The position numbers and the translations under genes are program-made. This document shows, one piece after another, positions 1 through 9,245 of a stretch of 64,000 nt of DNA. The notes below the pieces were generated by a model that saw only the letters and a program-made list of their open reading frames with translations, was not told the DNA's origin and did not search any database. The stretch lies in assembly GCF_014651935.1 (NCBI RefSeq), contig NZ_BMXV01000011.1, positions 58,632 to 122,631 on the forward strand, written 5' to 3'. Each line of letters begins with the position of its first letter. Position 1 is the first letter of the stretch. The stretch is from Marinobacter zhanjiangensis. Its GTDB lineage: Bacteria > Pseudomonadota > Gammaproteobacteria > Pseudomonadales > Oleiphilaceae.

Positions 1-2
1 TC

Positions 3-581
3 GAGCGCCTGGGCGATCACCAGAACGTGGTCATAGAAGGCTCGCTGCCGTCGGCGCCACCACCGACTGACCCGCCAACGGCGCCTGCGGATATCGGCCT
101 CAAGAACTTCGACGCCATTAACGCCTCCATGTCGCGACTCACTGGTGTGTCCGTATCCAATAGCTCGGTGCGGGATACCTTCACCACAATCCGTCAGCAG
201 CTGCCGTCGTCACCCAACATCGAGGGCTTCCTGGCGTCTCAGCAGATGGCCATTACCCAACTGGCCATTGGCTACTGCGATGCCCTGGTGGAGGACAACG
301 GCCTGCGTACGGAGTTCTTCCCCGGTTTTGATTTCAGCCAGTCTGCCAACGCGGCCTTCGACAGTTCCGGCCGGGACCTGGTGGTGGATCCGCTAATCGA
401 CACCATGGTGGGCCGCAACCTGGATTCCCAGCCCCGGGTAGCCGAGCTGGAAACCGAGCTGGACGAGCTTATAGAGACCCTGACCGCGTGCGGTGGCAGC
501 TGTCCGAACGACCGCACCGAAACCGTGGTCAAGTCCGGTTGCGCCGCCGTGCTGGGCAGCGCGACCACGCTGATTCACTGA
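3..581 (+). CDS. C-terminal part of an unidentified protein (cut by window edge)
   Basis: The frame is open from the first bases of the window, so the gene starts upstream and only about the last 192 residues are visible. An internal GTG at 27 could pass for a start but has no clear ribosome binding site. The visible part has a Pro-rich linker (residues PPPTDPPTAP), then a mostly helical stretch and a Cys-containing tail (ACGGSC). I do not recognise a catalytic motif. It lies 27 bases upstream of a Tat-exported protein in the same direction, so the two are probably co-transcribed and the product may be an exported partner of that protein. Confidence 0.75.
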   Translation, partial: ERLGDHQNVVIEGSLPSAPPPTDPPTAPADIGLKNFDAINASMSRLTGVSVSNSSVRDTFTTIRQQLPSSPNIEGFLASQQMAITQLAIGYCDALVEDNGLRTEFFPGFDFSQSANAAFDSSGRDLVVDPLIDTMVGRNLDSQPRVAELETELDELIETLTACGGSCPNDRTETVVKSGCAAVLGSATTLIH

Positions 582-608
582 CCACGGCCGCCACGAGAGG
601 AACTGATC

Positions 609-2171
609 ATGTTTATCAAGACGTCAAGGAAGCGGCCGCTGGCCAACCACGAGCCCCTGTTTCACGGCGATCACGCCCGCCCCCGCACCCGCCGGGAGTT
701 CATCTCACAGGGTCTGAAGGCGGGCACCGCCGCCGTCTTCGGCGCCTCCACACTGAGCCTGTTCGCCAACCCGCGGGCAGCCTCCGCCGACCTGTCCCCG
801 GATCTGGAAACCCTGCGTCAGAGCTGCGGCATCGCGGTACAGGGGGCCGGCAAGATTCCGTTCATCTGCTTTGACCTGGCGGGCGGCGCCAGCATGGCCG
901 GCTCCAATGCGCTGGTGGGCAAATCCGGGGGCCAGCTGGATTTTCTCGGCACCCGGGGCTACAACCGCCAGGGACTGCCGGGGGACATGCTGCCGAACAA
1001 CCCCGCGTTCATTAACACAGAGCTGGGGCTCGCCTTCCACTCCGACAGTGGCTTTCTGCGGGGCATCCAGCAAAGCACCACCGCCGGAACCCGCGCCGCC
1101 ATCAACGGTGCCATCATCGCGGCCCGGTCCGAGAACGACACCGGTAACAACCCCCACAATCCCATGTATGGCATCCACCGGGCCGGCGCCGATGGTGAAC
1201 TGCTGACACTCATTGGTTCCAGCACTTCCGATTCCGGCGGCAATTCCATGGCCCCCATGGACCTGATGAATCCCCAGGTGCGCCCCACCAAGGTGGACCG
1301 CCCCAGCGATGTCACCGGCCTGGTGGATACCGGCAACCTGGTGGGCCTGCTGGACCAGTCCGATGCGGTGGCGGTGATGGAGTCGATCCAGCGTATCAGC
1401 GACCAGAAGCTGGCACGGATGGACACCCGTACCGGTATCACCCGCGAGGAAGTGATCAAGGACCTGGTGCGGTGCGGTTACGTCAAGACCGCGGATCTGG
1501 CGGACCGGTTTGGCACCCCGTCCACCCTGGACCCGGAACTGGATACGGATATTGTCGGTGCTTCAGGCATCTTCACCACCGACGAGTTCAACCGCGAGCG
1601 GGAATTCCGCAAGACCGCCTCGGTGATGAAACTGGTCATGAACGGCTTTGCCGGTGCCGGTACGGTGACCATGGGTGGCTACGACTACCACACTGGCGAA
1701 CGGGCTACCGGCGAGCGCCGCGACCTGCTGGCGGGGCGCTGCATGGGTGCCTGTCTGGAATACGCCGCCCGGGTCGGCATGCCGCTGATGCTGTATGTGT
1801 TCAGTGACGGATCCGTGTCCAGCAACGGGCGTATCGACGACTCCATGGACGGACGCGGCAAGGGCGAGTGGACCTCAGACAACCAGCAGACGGCGGCATC
1901 CTTCTACCTGGTCTACAACCCCAATGGCCGGCCCAACGCCATCCGCAACCAGATCGGCTGGATGCGGGAGGATGGCAATGTGGAGACCTCCTCCAGCCCT
2001 GCCGCCAATAACGTCAATCAGCTGGTGCAGACCGTGCTGCTGAACTACATGGCCCTGCATGGTGAGCAAGGGCAGTTTGGTGACCAGTTTGCCGGCCATG
2101 GCCTCGGCGACAGCGCCTCACGGGACCGGCTGCTGGGGCTGGCGCCGATCGTCAACGGCAAGGTCAGTTAA
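609..2171 (+). CDS. Tat-exported DUF1501-like protein
   Basis: The 520-residue product has a twin-arginine signal near residues 30-55 (TRREFISQGLKAG followed by a hydrophobic run), which predicts folded export by Tat. The rest has the layout I associate with DUF1501/alkaline-phosphatase-like proteins: an early FDLAGGASMAGSN segment, a late GYDYHTGERATGERRD segment and MPLMLYVFSDGS. That assignment is a remembered resemblance, not an alignment. The start is supported by GAGAGGAACTGATC before the ATG. The gene follows the truncated upstream gene by 27 bases, which suggests a two-gene operon. Substrate and reaction are unknown. Confidence 0.7.
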   Translation: MFIKTSRKRPLANHEPLFHGDHARPRTRREFISQGLKAGTAAVFGASTLSLFANPRAASADLSPDLETLRQSCGIAVQGAGKIPFICFDLAGGASMAGSNALVGKSGGQLDFLGTRGYNRQGLPGDMLPNNPAFINTELGLAFHSDSGFLRGIQQSTTAGTRAAINGAIIAARSENDTGNNPHNPMYGIHRAGADGELLTLIGSSTSDSGGNSMAPMDLMNPQVRPTKVDRPSDVTGLVDTGNLVGLLDQSDAVAVMESIQRISDQKLARMDTRTGITREEVIKDLVRCGYVKTADLADRFGTPSTLDPELDTDIVGASGIFTTDEFNREREFRKTASVMKLVMNGFAGAGTVTMGGYDYHTGERATGERRDLLAGRCMGACLEYAARVGMPLMLYVFSDGSVSSNGRIDDSMDGRGKGEWTSDNQQTAASFYLVYNPNGRPNAIRNQIGWMREDGNVETSSSPAANNVNQLVQTVLLNYMALHGEQGQFGDQFAGHGLGDSASRDRLLGLAPIVNGKVS

Positions 2172-2193
2172 CACCTGACTGCGGTATATCCGC

Positions 2194-2227
2194 CCCGTCC
2201 GGACGGACCCGGACCGGAGCGGGTTTT
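2194..2227. terminator. Intrinsic terminator between convergent genes
   Basis: A stem of CCCG-TCCGG pairs with CCGGA-G-CGGG (one bulged G, 11-base loop) and is followed by TTTT. It sits 22 bases after the stop of the Tat-exported protein and just before the stop of the convergent apbE gene. The T-run suits the plus strand. Confidence 0.5.
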
Positions 2228-2228
2228 C

Positions 2229-3218
2229 CTACTCGCCGGACATCAGCCCCTGCGAATAGTGCATGCGGCGGTTGCCGTCGATGATCACCGCGTCAATGCC
2301 CTCCAGCTGGTCGATCAGCGCAAGGCCCTTTCTCGCACCCAGCACGAACACGGCGGTGGACAGGGCATCCGTGGTCATGGCGTTATCGCCGATGATGGTC
2401 ACACTCTGCACCTCGCCCACCGGACGACCGGTGGACGGCGACAGTATGTGGTGGACACGCTCGCCTTCCTCATCGATAAAGAAACGCTCGTAGTCGCCAG
2501 AGGTGGAGATGGCAGTGTCGCTCACGGGGATGACCACTGCCTGCCTGTCCCGGTGTCGCGGATCCCGCACCCCCACCACCCAGGGCCGCCCCCGGCGATC
2601 CCCCAGCAGGCGCATGTCACCACCGGCACTCAGTCGGGCATGGCCAACCCCCGCCTGCTGCAATACCCGGATACCCTGATCCACAGCGTAACCCTTGGCG
2701 ATGCCGCCCAGATCCAGCATCAGGCCGGGCTTGCGAAAACGCACCGTGAGGTCGTCCGCGTCCAGCAGGATGTCCCGGTAATTGATGCGATCCAGGCCTG
2801 CCTTCACCGCCTCGTCATCCGGTTGTCGGCGCTCACGGAAATCGTACAGATAGCCCACCGAGGCAAAGCTGATATCGAACGCGCCATCACTCATCTCCGA
2901 GATTTCCCGCGCCTTTGTCAGCACCTCGAACAGCGACCGGCTGACCGGCACCGGGTGATCGGCTGCTTCCCGGTTAACCCGGGACAGCTCCGAGTCGTCC
3001 CGGTAACGGCTCATGACCTGATCCACCTGCGTGAACTCCGCGAACACCGACTGCCACAAGGCTTCGGCCTGTTGCCGGCTATCAGCCCAGACCTCAAGGG
3101 ACACCAGAGTGGTCATGGCATTGTCGCTGAAACGGAACCACTCGGCCCGGGCCGGGGTCGTGACCAACAGTCCCGCCAGTACAAATGCCAGGGTTTTCGC
3201 CAGGATACGGATCGACAT
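2229..3218 (-). CDS. apbE: FAD:protein FMN transferase (ApbE family)
   Basis: This enzyme attaches FMN covalently to target proteins such as NqrB/NqrC or RnfG in the cell envelope. The 329-residue length is normal. Residues 1-25 form a signal peptide (hydrophobic run ending near TPARA). Family signatures are visible: MSRYRDDSELSRVN, DGAFDIS, the GLMLDLGGIAKGYAVD segment, LSAGGDMR, and the C-terminal DNAMTTDALSTAVFVLG metal-binding region. The start has a CGGGAGAAAACA site before ATG. It stands alone, with no nqr, rnf or flavoprotein target gene nearby, so its substrate cannot be named from context. Confidence 0.9.
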   Translation of the reverse strand: MSIRILAKTLAFVLAGLLVTTPARAEWFRFSDNAMTTLVSLEVWADSRQQAEALWQSVFAEFTQVDQVMSRYRDDSELSRVNREAADHPVPVSRSLFEVLTKAREISEMSDGAFDISFASVGYLYDFRERRQPDDEAVKAGLDRINYRDILLDADDLTVRFRKPGLMLDLGGIAKGYAVDQGIRVLQQAGVGHARLSAGGDMRLLGDRRGRPWVVGVRDPRHRDRQAVVIPVSDTAISTSGDYERFFIDEEGERVHHILSPSTGRPVGEVQSVTIIGDNAMTTDALSTAVFVLGARKGLALIDQLEGIDAVIIDGNRRMHYSQGLMSGE

Positions 3219-3364
3219 TGTTTTCTCCCGAAAAAACTGGGGCTATTGTGCCACTGAAAACGACCCGTTACCGGCACTGAATCTCACCCACAGACCATCT
3301 GACGCGGGCGGCCATAACCGGTATACTCCGGCCAACAGTCACTTTTACCAGCCAGGTTTCTTTC

Positions 3365-5338
3365 ATGCTTAATGCCGACGCGCTCAGCCAGTTGCGCCAG
3401 CTCAAAACCGACATCGAAGAGAAAAAGGTGGTCTACCCCGGCACCGTCAAGGCCACCAACGGTCGTTTCGGGTTTGTAGCACTGGACGAAGGCCGTGATG
3501 TATTCCTGCCACCCGAGGAAATGCAGAAGGTACTGCCCGGCGACCGGGTCACCGTCTCCGAAGTACCCGGCGAGAAAGGCCGTACCCAGGGGCTGGTGGA
3601 AGAACTGGTGGAAACCAGCCTGACCACCTTTGTCGGCCGTTACCTGATCCGCGGCAAGGGTCATTTCGTGGCACCGGAAACTCCCGGCGTCGGCCGCTGG
3701 ATCTTCCTGCCGCCGAAGGAGCGCCTGGACGCCAAGCCGGACGACTTTATCTATTGCCGCATCCTGCGCCACCCGATCCGCGACGGCAAAGGTCAGGCCC
3801 AGGTCCTGAAAGTGATCGGCAAGGCCGGTGACCCGGGCATTGAGCGCAGCTTCACGCTCGCCAGCTTCGACATGGACGATGAGTTCCCCGAAGCCGTCAC
3901 CGAGCAGGCGGATGCCCTCGCCGAAGCGTCGATCACGCCCTTGCGGGAAGGCCGCGAGGACCGTACCGACCAGCCCTATGTCACCATCGACAGCCCCGGC
4001 ACCCAGGACATGGACGACGCCCTGCTGGTGGAGCCCAACGCCACCGGCTGGCGCCTGTCCGTGGCCATTGCCGACCCCACCGCCCTGGTGCCCGAAGGCT
4101 CCCCGGCGGATGTTGAAGCCCGCAACCGGGCCACAGCCATCTATTTTCCCGGCGAACCCCGGCCCATGCTGCCCGAGGCCATCAGCACACGCCTTTGCTC
4201 GCTGATGCCGGAGACCGACCGGCTGGCGCTGGTGTGCGACCTCCAGGTAAACAACGATGGCAGCCTTGGTGAGTTCAGTTTCCATCAGGCGGTGATCCGC
4301 TCACGGGGCAAGCTCAGCTATGAGCTGGTAAGCCAGCTACTGGAGGATCGCCACAGCGAGGAAACCGACGCCCTGGCACCGGAAATCACCAACAACCTCG
4401 ACCAGCTGCACCAGGCCGCCACGGCCCTGCGCAAGTGGCGGTCCGAACACGCCCTGCTGAACACCGAGCGGGCGGAATTCCGCCTGCGGCTGGATGAGAA
4501 CCGCCGTATCCGCACCATTGAACCGGCCGTGCAGAGCGAGGCCCACCGCCTGGTGGAAGAGTGCATGGTAGCCGCCAACCGATGTGCGGCCAGTTTCCTG
4601 TCGGAAAGGGGCCGGGGGCTGTTCGTGACTCACCCTGGCGTGCGGGATGACCGCGCGGACAACATCCGCACCCTGCTGGAGCGCTACGCCCCGGAGCTGG
4701 CATCCATCGACCCATCCTCGCCGGAAGGTTTCCGCGAGCTGATGGTGCGCACCACTGAACTGGATGCCGAAGTGCCGGTCAAGACCATCATTGCGCGCCA
4801 GCTGGCGCGGGCGGAAATGGCCTTCGAAGCAGCGCCTCATCAGGGTATGGGGCTGGCTGCTTACACCACCTTTACCTCACCGCTGCGCCGCTACGTCGAC
4901 TTCCATGTCCACCGGCAGATCAAGGCAGCCCTCTGGGACGAAAAACACCAGTCACTCGAGAATGGGGGGCTGGAAAAGCTGCAGTCAGCCCAGATTCAGG
5001 CGCGCCAGGCCTCCAATAGCCTGGAGAACTGGCTCAAGAGCGACTATGCACGTCAGCTTGGAACGAATACCACCTTCACCGGTGTCATCACCCGCACGGT
5101 ACCCGCCGGGTTCTTTGTGCGGCTGGATGCCAATGGCCTGGAAGGTTTTGTCAGCTGCAAGACCCTGTCCGGCAAGTACAGCTTTGACCCGGTCACCCTG
5201 CGCCTGGAGGCCACCAAAGGAGCCCGTGTCTTCCAGCTGGACCAGGCCGTGACGGTAAAGCTCGAAGGTATCGATGAGGAACGGCGCCAGATCAATCTTG
5301 AACTGGTGGCAGATAGTCCCGAGTCAACCGGGAGCTGA
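3365..5338 (+). CDS. rnb: RNase II-family 3'-5' exoribonuclease
   Basis: The 657-residue length fits RNase II (644 in E. coli) rather than the longer RNase R. N-terminal cold-shock/OB domains (about residues 20-180) precede the RNB catalytic domain, with a C-terminal S1 domain (about 570-645, TFTGVITRTVPAGFFVRLDANGLEGFV). The catalytic acidic cluster is intact: D209, D215, D217 and D218 in DSPGTQDMDD, which match the E. coli D201/D207/D209/D210 pattern. It degrades single-stranded mRNA processively in the cytoplasm. The gene is monocistronic and convergent with the acyltransferase downstream. Confidence 0.9.
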   Translation: MLNADALSQLRQLKTDIEEKKVVYPGTVKATNGRFGFVALDEGRDVFLPPEEMQKVLPGDRVTVSEVPGEKGRTQGLVEELVETSLTTFVGRYLIRGKGHFVAPETPGVGRWIFLPPKERLDAKPDDFIYCRILRHPIRDGKGQAQVLKVIGKAGDPGIERSFTLASFDMDDEFPEAVTEQADALAEASITPLREGREDRTDQPYVTIDSPGTQDMDDALLVEPNATGWRLSVAIADPTALVPEGSPADVEARNRATAIYFPGEPRPMLPEAISTRLCSLMPETDRLALVCDLQVNNDGSLGEFSFHQAVIRSRGKLSYELVSQLLEDRHSEETDALAPEITNNLDQLHQAATALRKWRSEHALLNTERAEFRLRLDENRRIRTIEPAVQSEAHRLVEECMVAANRCAASFLSERGRGLFVTHPGVRDDRADNIRTLLERYAPELASIDPSSPEGFRELMVRTTELDAEVPVKTIIARQLARAEMAFEAAPHQGMGLAAYTTFTSPLRRYVDFHVHRQIKAALWDEKHQSLENGGLEKLQSAQIQARQASNSLENWLKSDYARQLGTNTTFTGVITRTVPAGFFVRLDANGLEGFVSCKTLSGKYSFDPVTLRLEATKGARVFQLDQAVTVKLEGIDEERRQINLELVADSPESTGS

Positions 5339-5342
5339 GGCA

Positions 5343-5383
5343 GGAAGCCGACAGCGGCCGTTTCAGTCCCTGTCGGCTTCCTT
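5343..5383. terminator. Hairpin terminator shared by convergent genes
   Basis: A perfect 12-bp stem (GGAAGCCGACAG pairing with CTGTCGGCTTCC) lies 5 bases after the rnb stop and reaches into the last codons of the convergent acyltransferase gene. The T-run is short, so this is a probable rather than certain terminator for rnb transcripts. Confidence 0.55.
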
Positions 5384-6280
5384 CAGCATCCGCTCCAGGC
5401 GCTCGTCCTTCTCTCGCCAGAGGTTGCCCAGCCAGTCCTTCAGCTGACGCCGGAACTCCGCATCCGTCGCGTAATTCCGCCCTTTCAGTTCTTCCGGAAT
5501 CGGATGCGTGTGGATTTCCATACGGATTTCGCTCACGCGGCCACACAGGAAATCCCAGAAACTGGGGGCGCCGCCCGGATAGGCGATAGTGACATCCACC
5601 AGGGTTTCCATGGCGTCACCCATGGCATCCAGCACAAAACCGACAGCCCCCGCCTTGGGAGTCAGCAGGTGGCGATAGGACGATTTCTGCTGCCGGATCT
5701 TTTCCGGGCTCGCGCGGGTGCCTTCCGCGAAGTTCATCACGCTCACCGGGGTATAGCGGAATTTCTCGCAGGCCCGACGGGTGGTGGCCAGATCCTGCCC
5801 GCGCTTTTCCGGGTGCCTGAGCAGGTATTTCGAGGAATGCCGCTTCATGAACGGGAAGTCCAGCCCCCACCAGGCAAGACCGATGACCGGCACCCAGATC
5901 AGCTCCTTTTTCAGAAAGAACTTGAGGAATGGCGCCCGCCGGTTGAACACCCACTGCATGGCAAGGATATCGACCCAGCTCTGGTGATTACTCAGCACCA
6001 GGTACCAGCTCTCGCGTTCGAGCTCCCCGGCACCCGTCACCTGCCAGCGTGTACGCTGGGTCAGTCGCATCCAGGCCTTGTTACCGGCGACCCAGTTTTC
6101 CGCCACCCAGATGATCAACCGGGTACAGCGGACCCGAAACCCCTGGTGGGGAATGATCAGCTTGAGCAGGGCGGGAATGTAGAGCAAAAAGGCCCAGACC
6201 AGGGTGTTCAGAATCAACAGCGTGGTCGCAATAACGCCGATAACCGGTTTCGGCAGGAATCCCAACATCATGACTTCCAT
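5363..6280 (-). CDS. PlsC-type lysophospholipid acyltransferase (YihG-like)
   Basis: The 305-residue membrane-associated acyltransferase begins with a hydrophobic segment (about residues 12-40). It carries the LPLAT motifs: NHQSWVDI (the HX4D catalytic motif) near residue 97, then FPEGTR-like NFAEGTRASPEK, the acceptor-binding block. This class acylates lysophosphatidate or related lysophospholipids at the inner membrane. Length and the C-terminal tail resemble E. coli YihG more than PlsC. It is monocistronic, divergent from the LysR gene, and its 3' end overlaps the rnb terminator hairpin. Confidence 0.85.
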   Translation of the reverse strand: MEVMMLGFLPKPVIGVIATTLLILNTLVWAFLLYIPALLKLIIPHQGFRVRCTRLIIWVAENWVAGNKAWMRLTQRTRWQVTGAGELERESWYLVLSNHQSWVDILAMQWVFNRRAPFLKFFLKKELIWVPVIGLAWWGLDFPFMKRHSSKYLLRHPEKRGQDLATTRRACEKFRYTPVSVMNFAEGTRASPEKIRQQKSSYRHLLTPKAGAVGFVLDAMGDAMETLVDVTIAYPGGAPSFWDFLCGRVSEIRMEIHTHPIPEELKGRNYATDAEFRRQLKDWLGNLWREKDERLERMLKEADRD

Positions 6281-6364
6281 CGTTCGTGGTCTTAGCGGCG
6301 CATGATAGCAGTTCAGTCAGTTCCGGCGAACACCTGTAAGCCAACCGCATGTTACACTTGACTC

Positions 6365-7267
6365 ATGAAATCTGTTGATCAATTCAATATGGATACCCGC
6401 TCTCTCGAGGTGTTTCTTGCCGTGCTGAAGGAGAACAGCGTGTCCCGGGCGGCTGACACTCTTGGCATGAGCCAGTCCGCCGTCAGCCATACGTTGGAGC
6501 GACTGCGCAAGGCACTGGGAGACCCGCTGTTCGTCAAGTCCGGCCGGGGTATTGCCCCTACCCGTTACGCGATAAAAACCGGCCCCCACGTGCGCCAGAT
6601 ACTGGATGAGTTGCAATCCCTGTCCCAGGGTCCTCCTTTTGAGCCAGCCACCGCAACTTTTACCTTTACCATTGCCGCTAACGATTACCAGCGCGACCTG
6701 TTGCTGCCGGCATTGATGAGAAGCCTCTCGGAGAAGGCGCCGGGTATCCGGTTGCAGGTCATACCGTCCGGCATCCCCGGCCCGGCCATGCTCCGGGACG
6801 ATATCTGCGACCTGATTATCACGCCCCATGCCCCCGATACCGCGGACATCGTCCAGAAAAGCCTGTTACGGGACCGCATGGTTATCTTTTACGATGCCTC
6901 CCAACGACACCCCCCCGGGAATCTGGCGGAATACCTCCGGGCCCGGCACGTGGATGTGCTTTTCAGCGGCGGTGAACACACAGGCCTGGAAAACTCGCTT
7001 CAGGGCAGAGGACTGAGTCGCGACATCGTGGTGACGGTACCAAACTTTTCCGGACTGCCAGAGTTCCTGCGCGGAACCAACCTGCTGGCTTCGGCGCCAC
7101 TAGGCATGCAACATCAGTTGCTGCGGGGCTTTGCCACCGCGCCGCTACCCTTCGAGTACCGGGAAGTTAACCTGTTGATGATCTGGCACCAACGCTACCA
7201 GACCGACGCCGGGCACCGCTGGTTACGCAACGAACTGGCCCGGGTGGCGCGTGCCCAGACTCATTAA
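6365..7267 (+). CDS. LysR-family transcriptional regulator
   Basis: A typical 300-residue LTTR. The winged-helix DNA-binding domain spans about residues 9-68 (LEVFLAVLKENSVSRAADTLGMSQSAVSHTLERLR), followed by a periplasmic-binding-protein-like effector domain. An alternative start is Met9 (MDTRSLEVF). The next gene, 95 bases downstream in the same direction, is an MFS drug exporter, so this regulator may control it. LTTRs more often act on a divergent gene, which here would be the acyltransferase. The ligand is unknown. Confidence 0.88.
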   Translation: MKSVDQFNMDTRSLEVFLAVLKENSVSRAADTLGMSQSAVSHTLERLRKALGDPLFVKSGRGIAPTRYAIKTGPHVRQILDELQSLSQGPPFEPATATFTFTIAANDYQRDLLLPALMRSLSEKAPGIRLQVIPSGIPGPAMLRDDICDLIITPHAPDTADIVQKSLLRDRMVIFYDASQRHPPGNLAEYLRARHVDVLFSGGEHTGLENSLQGRGLSRDIVVTVPNFSGLPEFLRGTNLLASAPLGMQHQLLRGFATAPLPFEYREVNLLMIWHQRYQTDAGHRWLRNELARVARAQTH

Positions 7268-7362
7268 TCGACTTTGTTCATGGATTATATGACCAGTCAG
7301 GCCGTTATCTTCGCGCGTCAGGCGCGTAAACTTGCCAACTTCATTACCTGACCGGATGTTCC

Positions 7363-8580
7363 ATGCTTGCACTGACCAGTATCTGGACCACAATCCTGCT
7401 CGCTGCTGCAGTTGCCCTGGGCCCGCTGGCCACAGACATGTATCTGCCGGCACTGCCGTCCATGGGCGAAGCGTTGTCGGCAGGACCAGATCAGGTGCAA
7501 CTGACTCTCAGCCTGTACATGGCCGGATTTGCCCTGGCCCAGCTATTCTGCGGGCCACTGGCCGACCGCTTTGGGCGCAAACCGGTCATGATTACCGGCT
7601 TTTTGCTATTTTTTCTGGCCAGCGTTGGCTGCGCCCTCGCCACCAATGTTGAAACCCTCATGCTGAACCGTTTTCTGCAGGCCCTTGGAGGCTCTGCTGG
7701 TCCGGTGTTAGGACGCGCAGCCATTCGAGACATCTACACACCCAGGGATGCTGCACGCATCATGGCGATTCTTGCCAGCATCATGGCGCTGGCCCCGGCT
7801 ATCGCGCCCACCCTGGGTGGTTTCCTTCTGGGGTTCTTTGGTTGGCCATCCATTTTCATCACCCTCGGAGTCTATGGACTTATCATGGCGGTGGTTGTGG
7901 CGTTTGGCATTCCAGAGCCCATGGCACCCGCCAACCGTCAGTCACTCAAACTACGCAACCTGTCCCGGAACTACCGACATATCGGCACGGACCCCAGCTT
8001 TATCGGCTACACCCTCACCAACGCCTTTGCCTTCTCCGGTCTGTTTGCCTTCCTGTCGGGTTCATCCTTTGTGCTGATCGATTTCCTCGGTGTGGCGCCG
8101 GAACATTACGGTCTCTACTTCGCTTGCGTCGTGGCCGGCTATATCTCAGGCAACCTTGTCTCGGTTCGCCTCGGGCGGCGCCTGGTCCCGGACCAGATAC
8201 TGTTGCGCGGGCTGCTGATCAGCGTGGCGGGCGGTGTTGCAATGGCAGGGCTCGCCATGTTGAAAGTGCACAACGTGTGGGCAGTGATGATTCCCCAGGC
8301 AGTGGTGATGATGGGCGTGGGCATGACGCTGCCACAGACAATGGCAGGGGCCCTGGCCAACTTCCCAACGATGGCTGGCTCAGCCTCCGCTCTGTTCGGG
8401 TTCGGACAAATGGCGCTGGCCGCGTGCGTCGGCGCACTGGTAGGGCATTTCTATGCCGGCACCTCGCTGGTCATGGCGAGCGTCATTGCGGCCTGTTCGG
8501 TGGCAGCACTGGCCACTTATCTGCTGCTGGTGCAGCGCTATCCCGCTCCAGGCTTCGAGCCCGCCGAGGTGGCAAAATAG
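7363..8580 (+). CDS. MFS multidrug exporter (Bcr/CflA type)
   Basis: This is a 405-residue inner-membrane protein with about 12 transmembrane helices. Helix 1 carries the LGPLATDMYLPALPSM signature of the Bcr/CflA drug:H+ antiporter subfamily. The loop 2-3 MFS motif GPLADRFGRKPV (about residues 64-75) is intact. The helix 5 exporter motif region (LAPAIAPTLGGFLLGFFGW) is also present. The neighbouring LysR gene is the obvious candidate regulator. The substrate cannot be deduced. Confidence 0.88.
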   Translation: MLALTSIWTTILLAAAVALGPLATDMYLPALPSMGEALSAGPDQVQLTLSLYMAGFALAQLFCGPLADRFGRKPVMITGFLLFFLASVGCALATNVETLMLNRFLQALGGSAGPVLGRAAIRDIYTPRDAARIMAILASIMALAPAIAPTLGGFLLGFFGWPSIFITLGVYGLIMAVVVAFGIPEPMAPANRQSLKLRNLSRNYRHIGTDPSFIGYTLTNAFAFSGLFAFLSGSSFVLIDFLGVAPEHYGLYFACVVAGYISGNLVSVRLGRRLVPDQILLRGLLISVAGGVAMAGLAMLKVHNVWAVMIPQAVVMMGVGMTLPQTMAGALANFPTMAGSASALFGFGQMALAACVGALVGHFYAGTSLVMASVIAACSVAALATYLLLVQRYPAPGFEPAEVAK

Positions 8581-8701
8581 CCGATAGTGCCTGGCCCCGA
8601 ACCTTGTTGTCACCGGGTCTGAACTTGTGGTCGACCGGAGACGTAAAATAGGTTTAACTGGCGCAATCCAACGCCCGCAACCAACAAGCAAGGAGAACCC
8701 C

Positions 8702-9199
8702 ATGAGCAAGGTCACTCTGGACGGCAACCCGCTGGAAGTCAGTGGCGAATTCCCCCAGCCGGGAGATACCGCACCGGACTTCACCCTGACCACCGGCGAC
8801 CTGAAGGACGTCGGCCTCGATCACTTCGCTGGTAAGCGCAAGATTCTCAATATCATTCCCAGCATCGATACTGGCGTGTGCGCCACCTCTACCCGCAAGT
8901 TCAACGAGAAGGCCGCCGGCCTTGATAACACCGAAGTGCTGGTGGTATCCGCCGACCTGCCATTTGCGGCGGGGCGCTTCTGTGGTGCCGAGGGCATCAA
9001 GGGTGTGCAGACCCTGTCCACCTTCCGTAACTACAGCTTCCAGCAGGATTACGGCGTTGCCCTGCAGAACGGCCCCCTGGCAGGTCTGTGTGCCCGGGCG
9101 GTGGTCGTGCTGGATGAGAATGACAAGGTCCTCCACAGCCAGCTGGTGGATGAAATCAAGAACGAGCCGGATTACGACGCCGCACTGGCGGTACTGTAA
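8702..9199 (+). CDS. tpx: Thiol peroxidase (Tpx, atypical 2-Cys peroxiredoxin)
   Basis: The 165-residue product reduces H2O2 and lipid hydroperoxides using thioredoxin. The peroxidatic Cys60 is in SIDTGVCATST and the resolving Cys94 in GRFCGAEG, the standard Tpx spacing. The start at ATG 8702 is chosen because AAGGAGAACCCC precedes it and the protein begins MSKVTLDGNP, as in the family; an in-frame upstream extension exists but is unsupported. It is a single gene, convergent with the MDR oxidoreductase across a short GC-rich hairpin. Confidence 0.95.
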   Translation: MSKVTLDGNPLEVSGEFPQPGDTAPDFTLTTGDLKDVGLDHFAGKRKILNIIPSIDTGVCATSTRKFNEKAAGLDNTEVLVVSADLPFAAGRFCGAEGIKGVQTLSTFRNYSFQQDYGVALQNGPLAGLCARAVVVLDENDKVLHSQLVDEIKNEPDYDAALAVL

Positions 9200-9245
9200 C
9201 CGGAAAGGGCGGCCTTGCCGGGCTGCCCTTCGCCTTCCGGCATCA

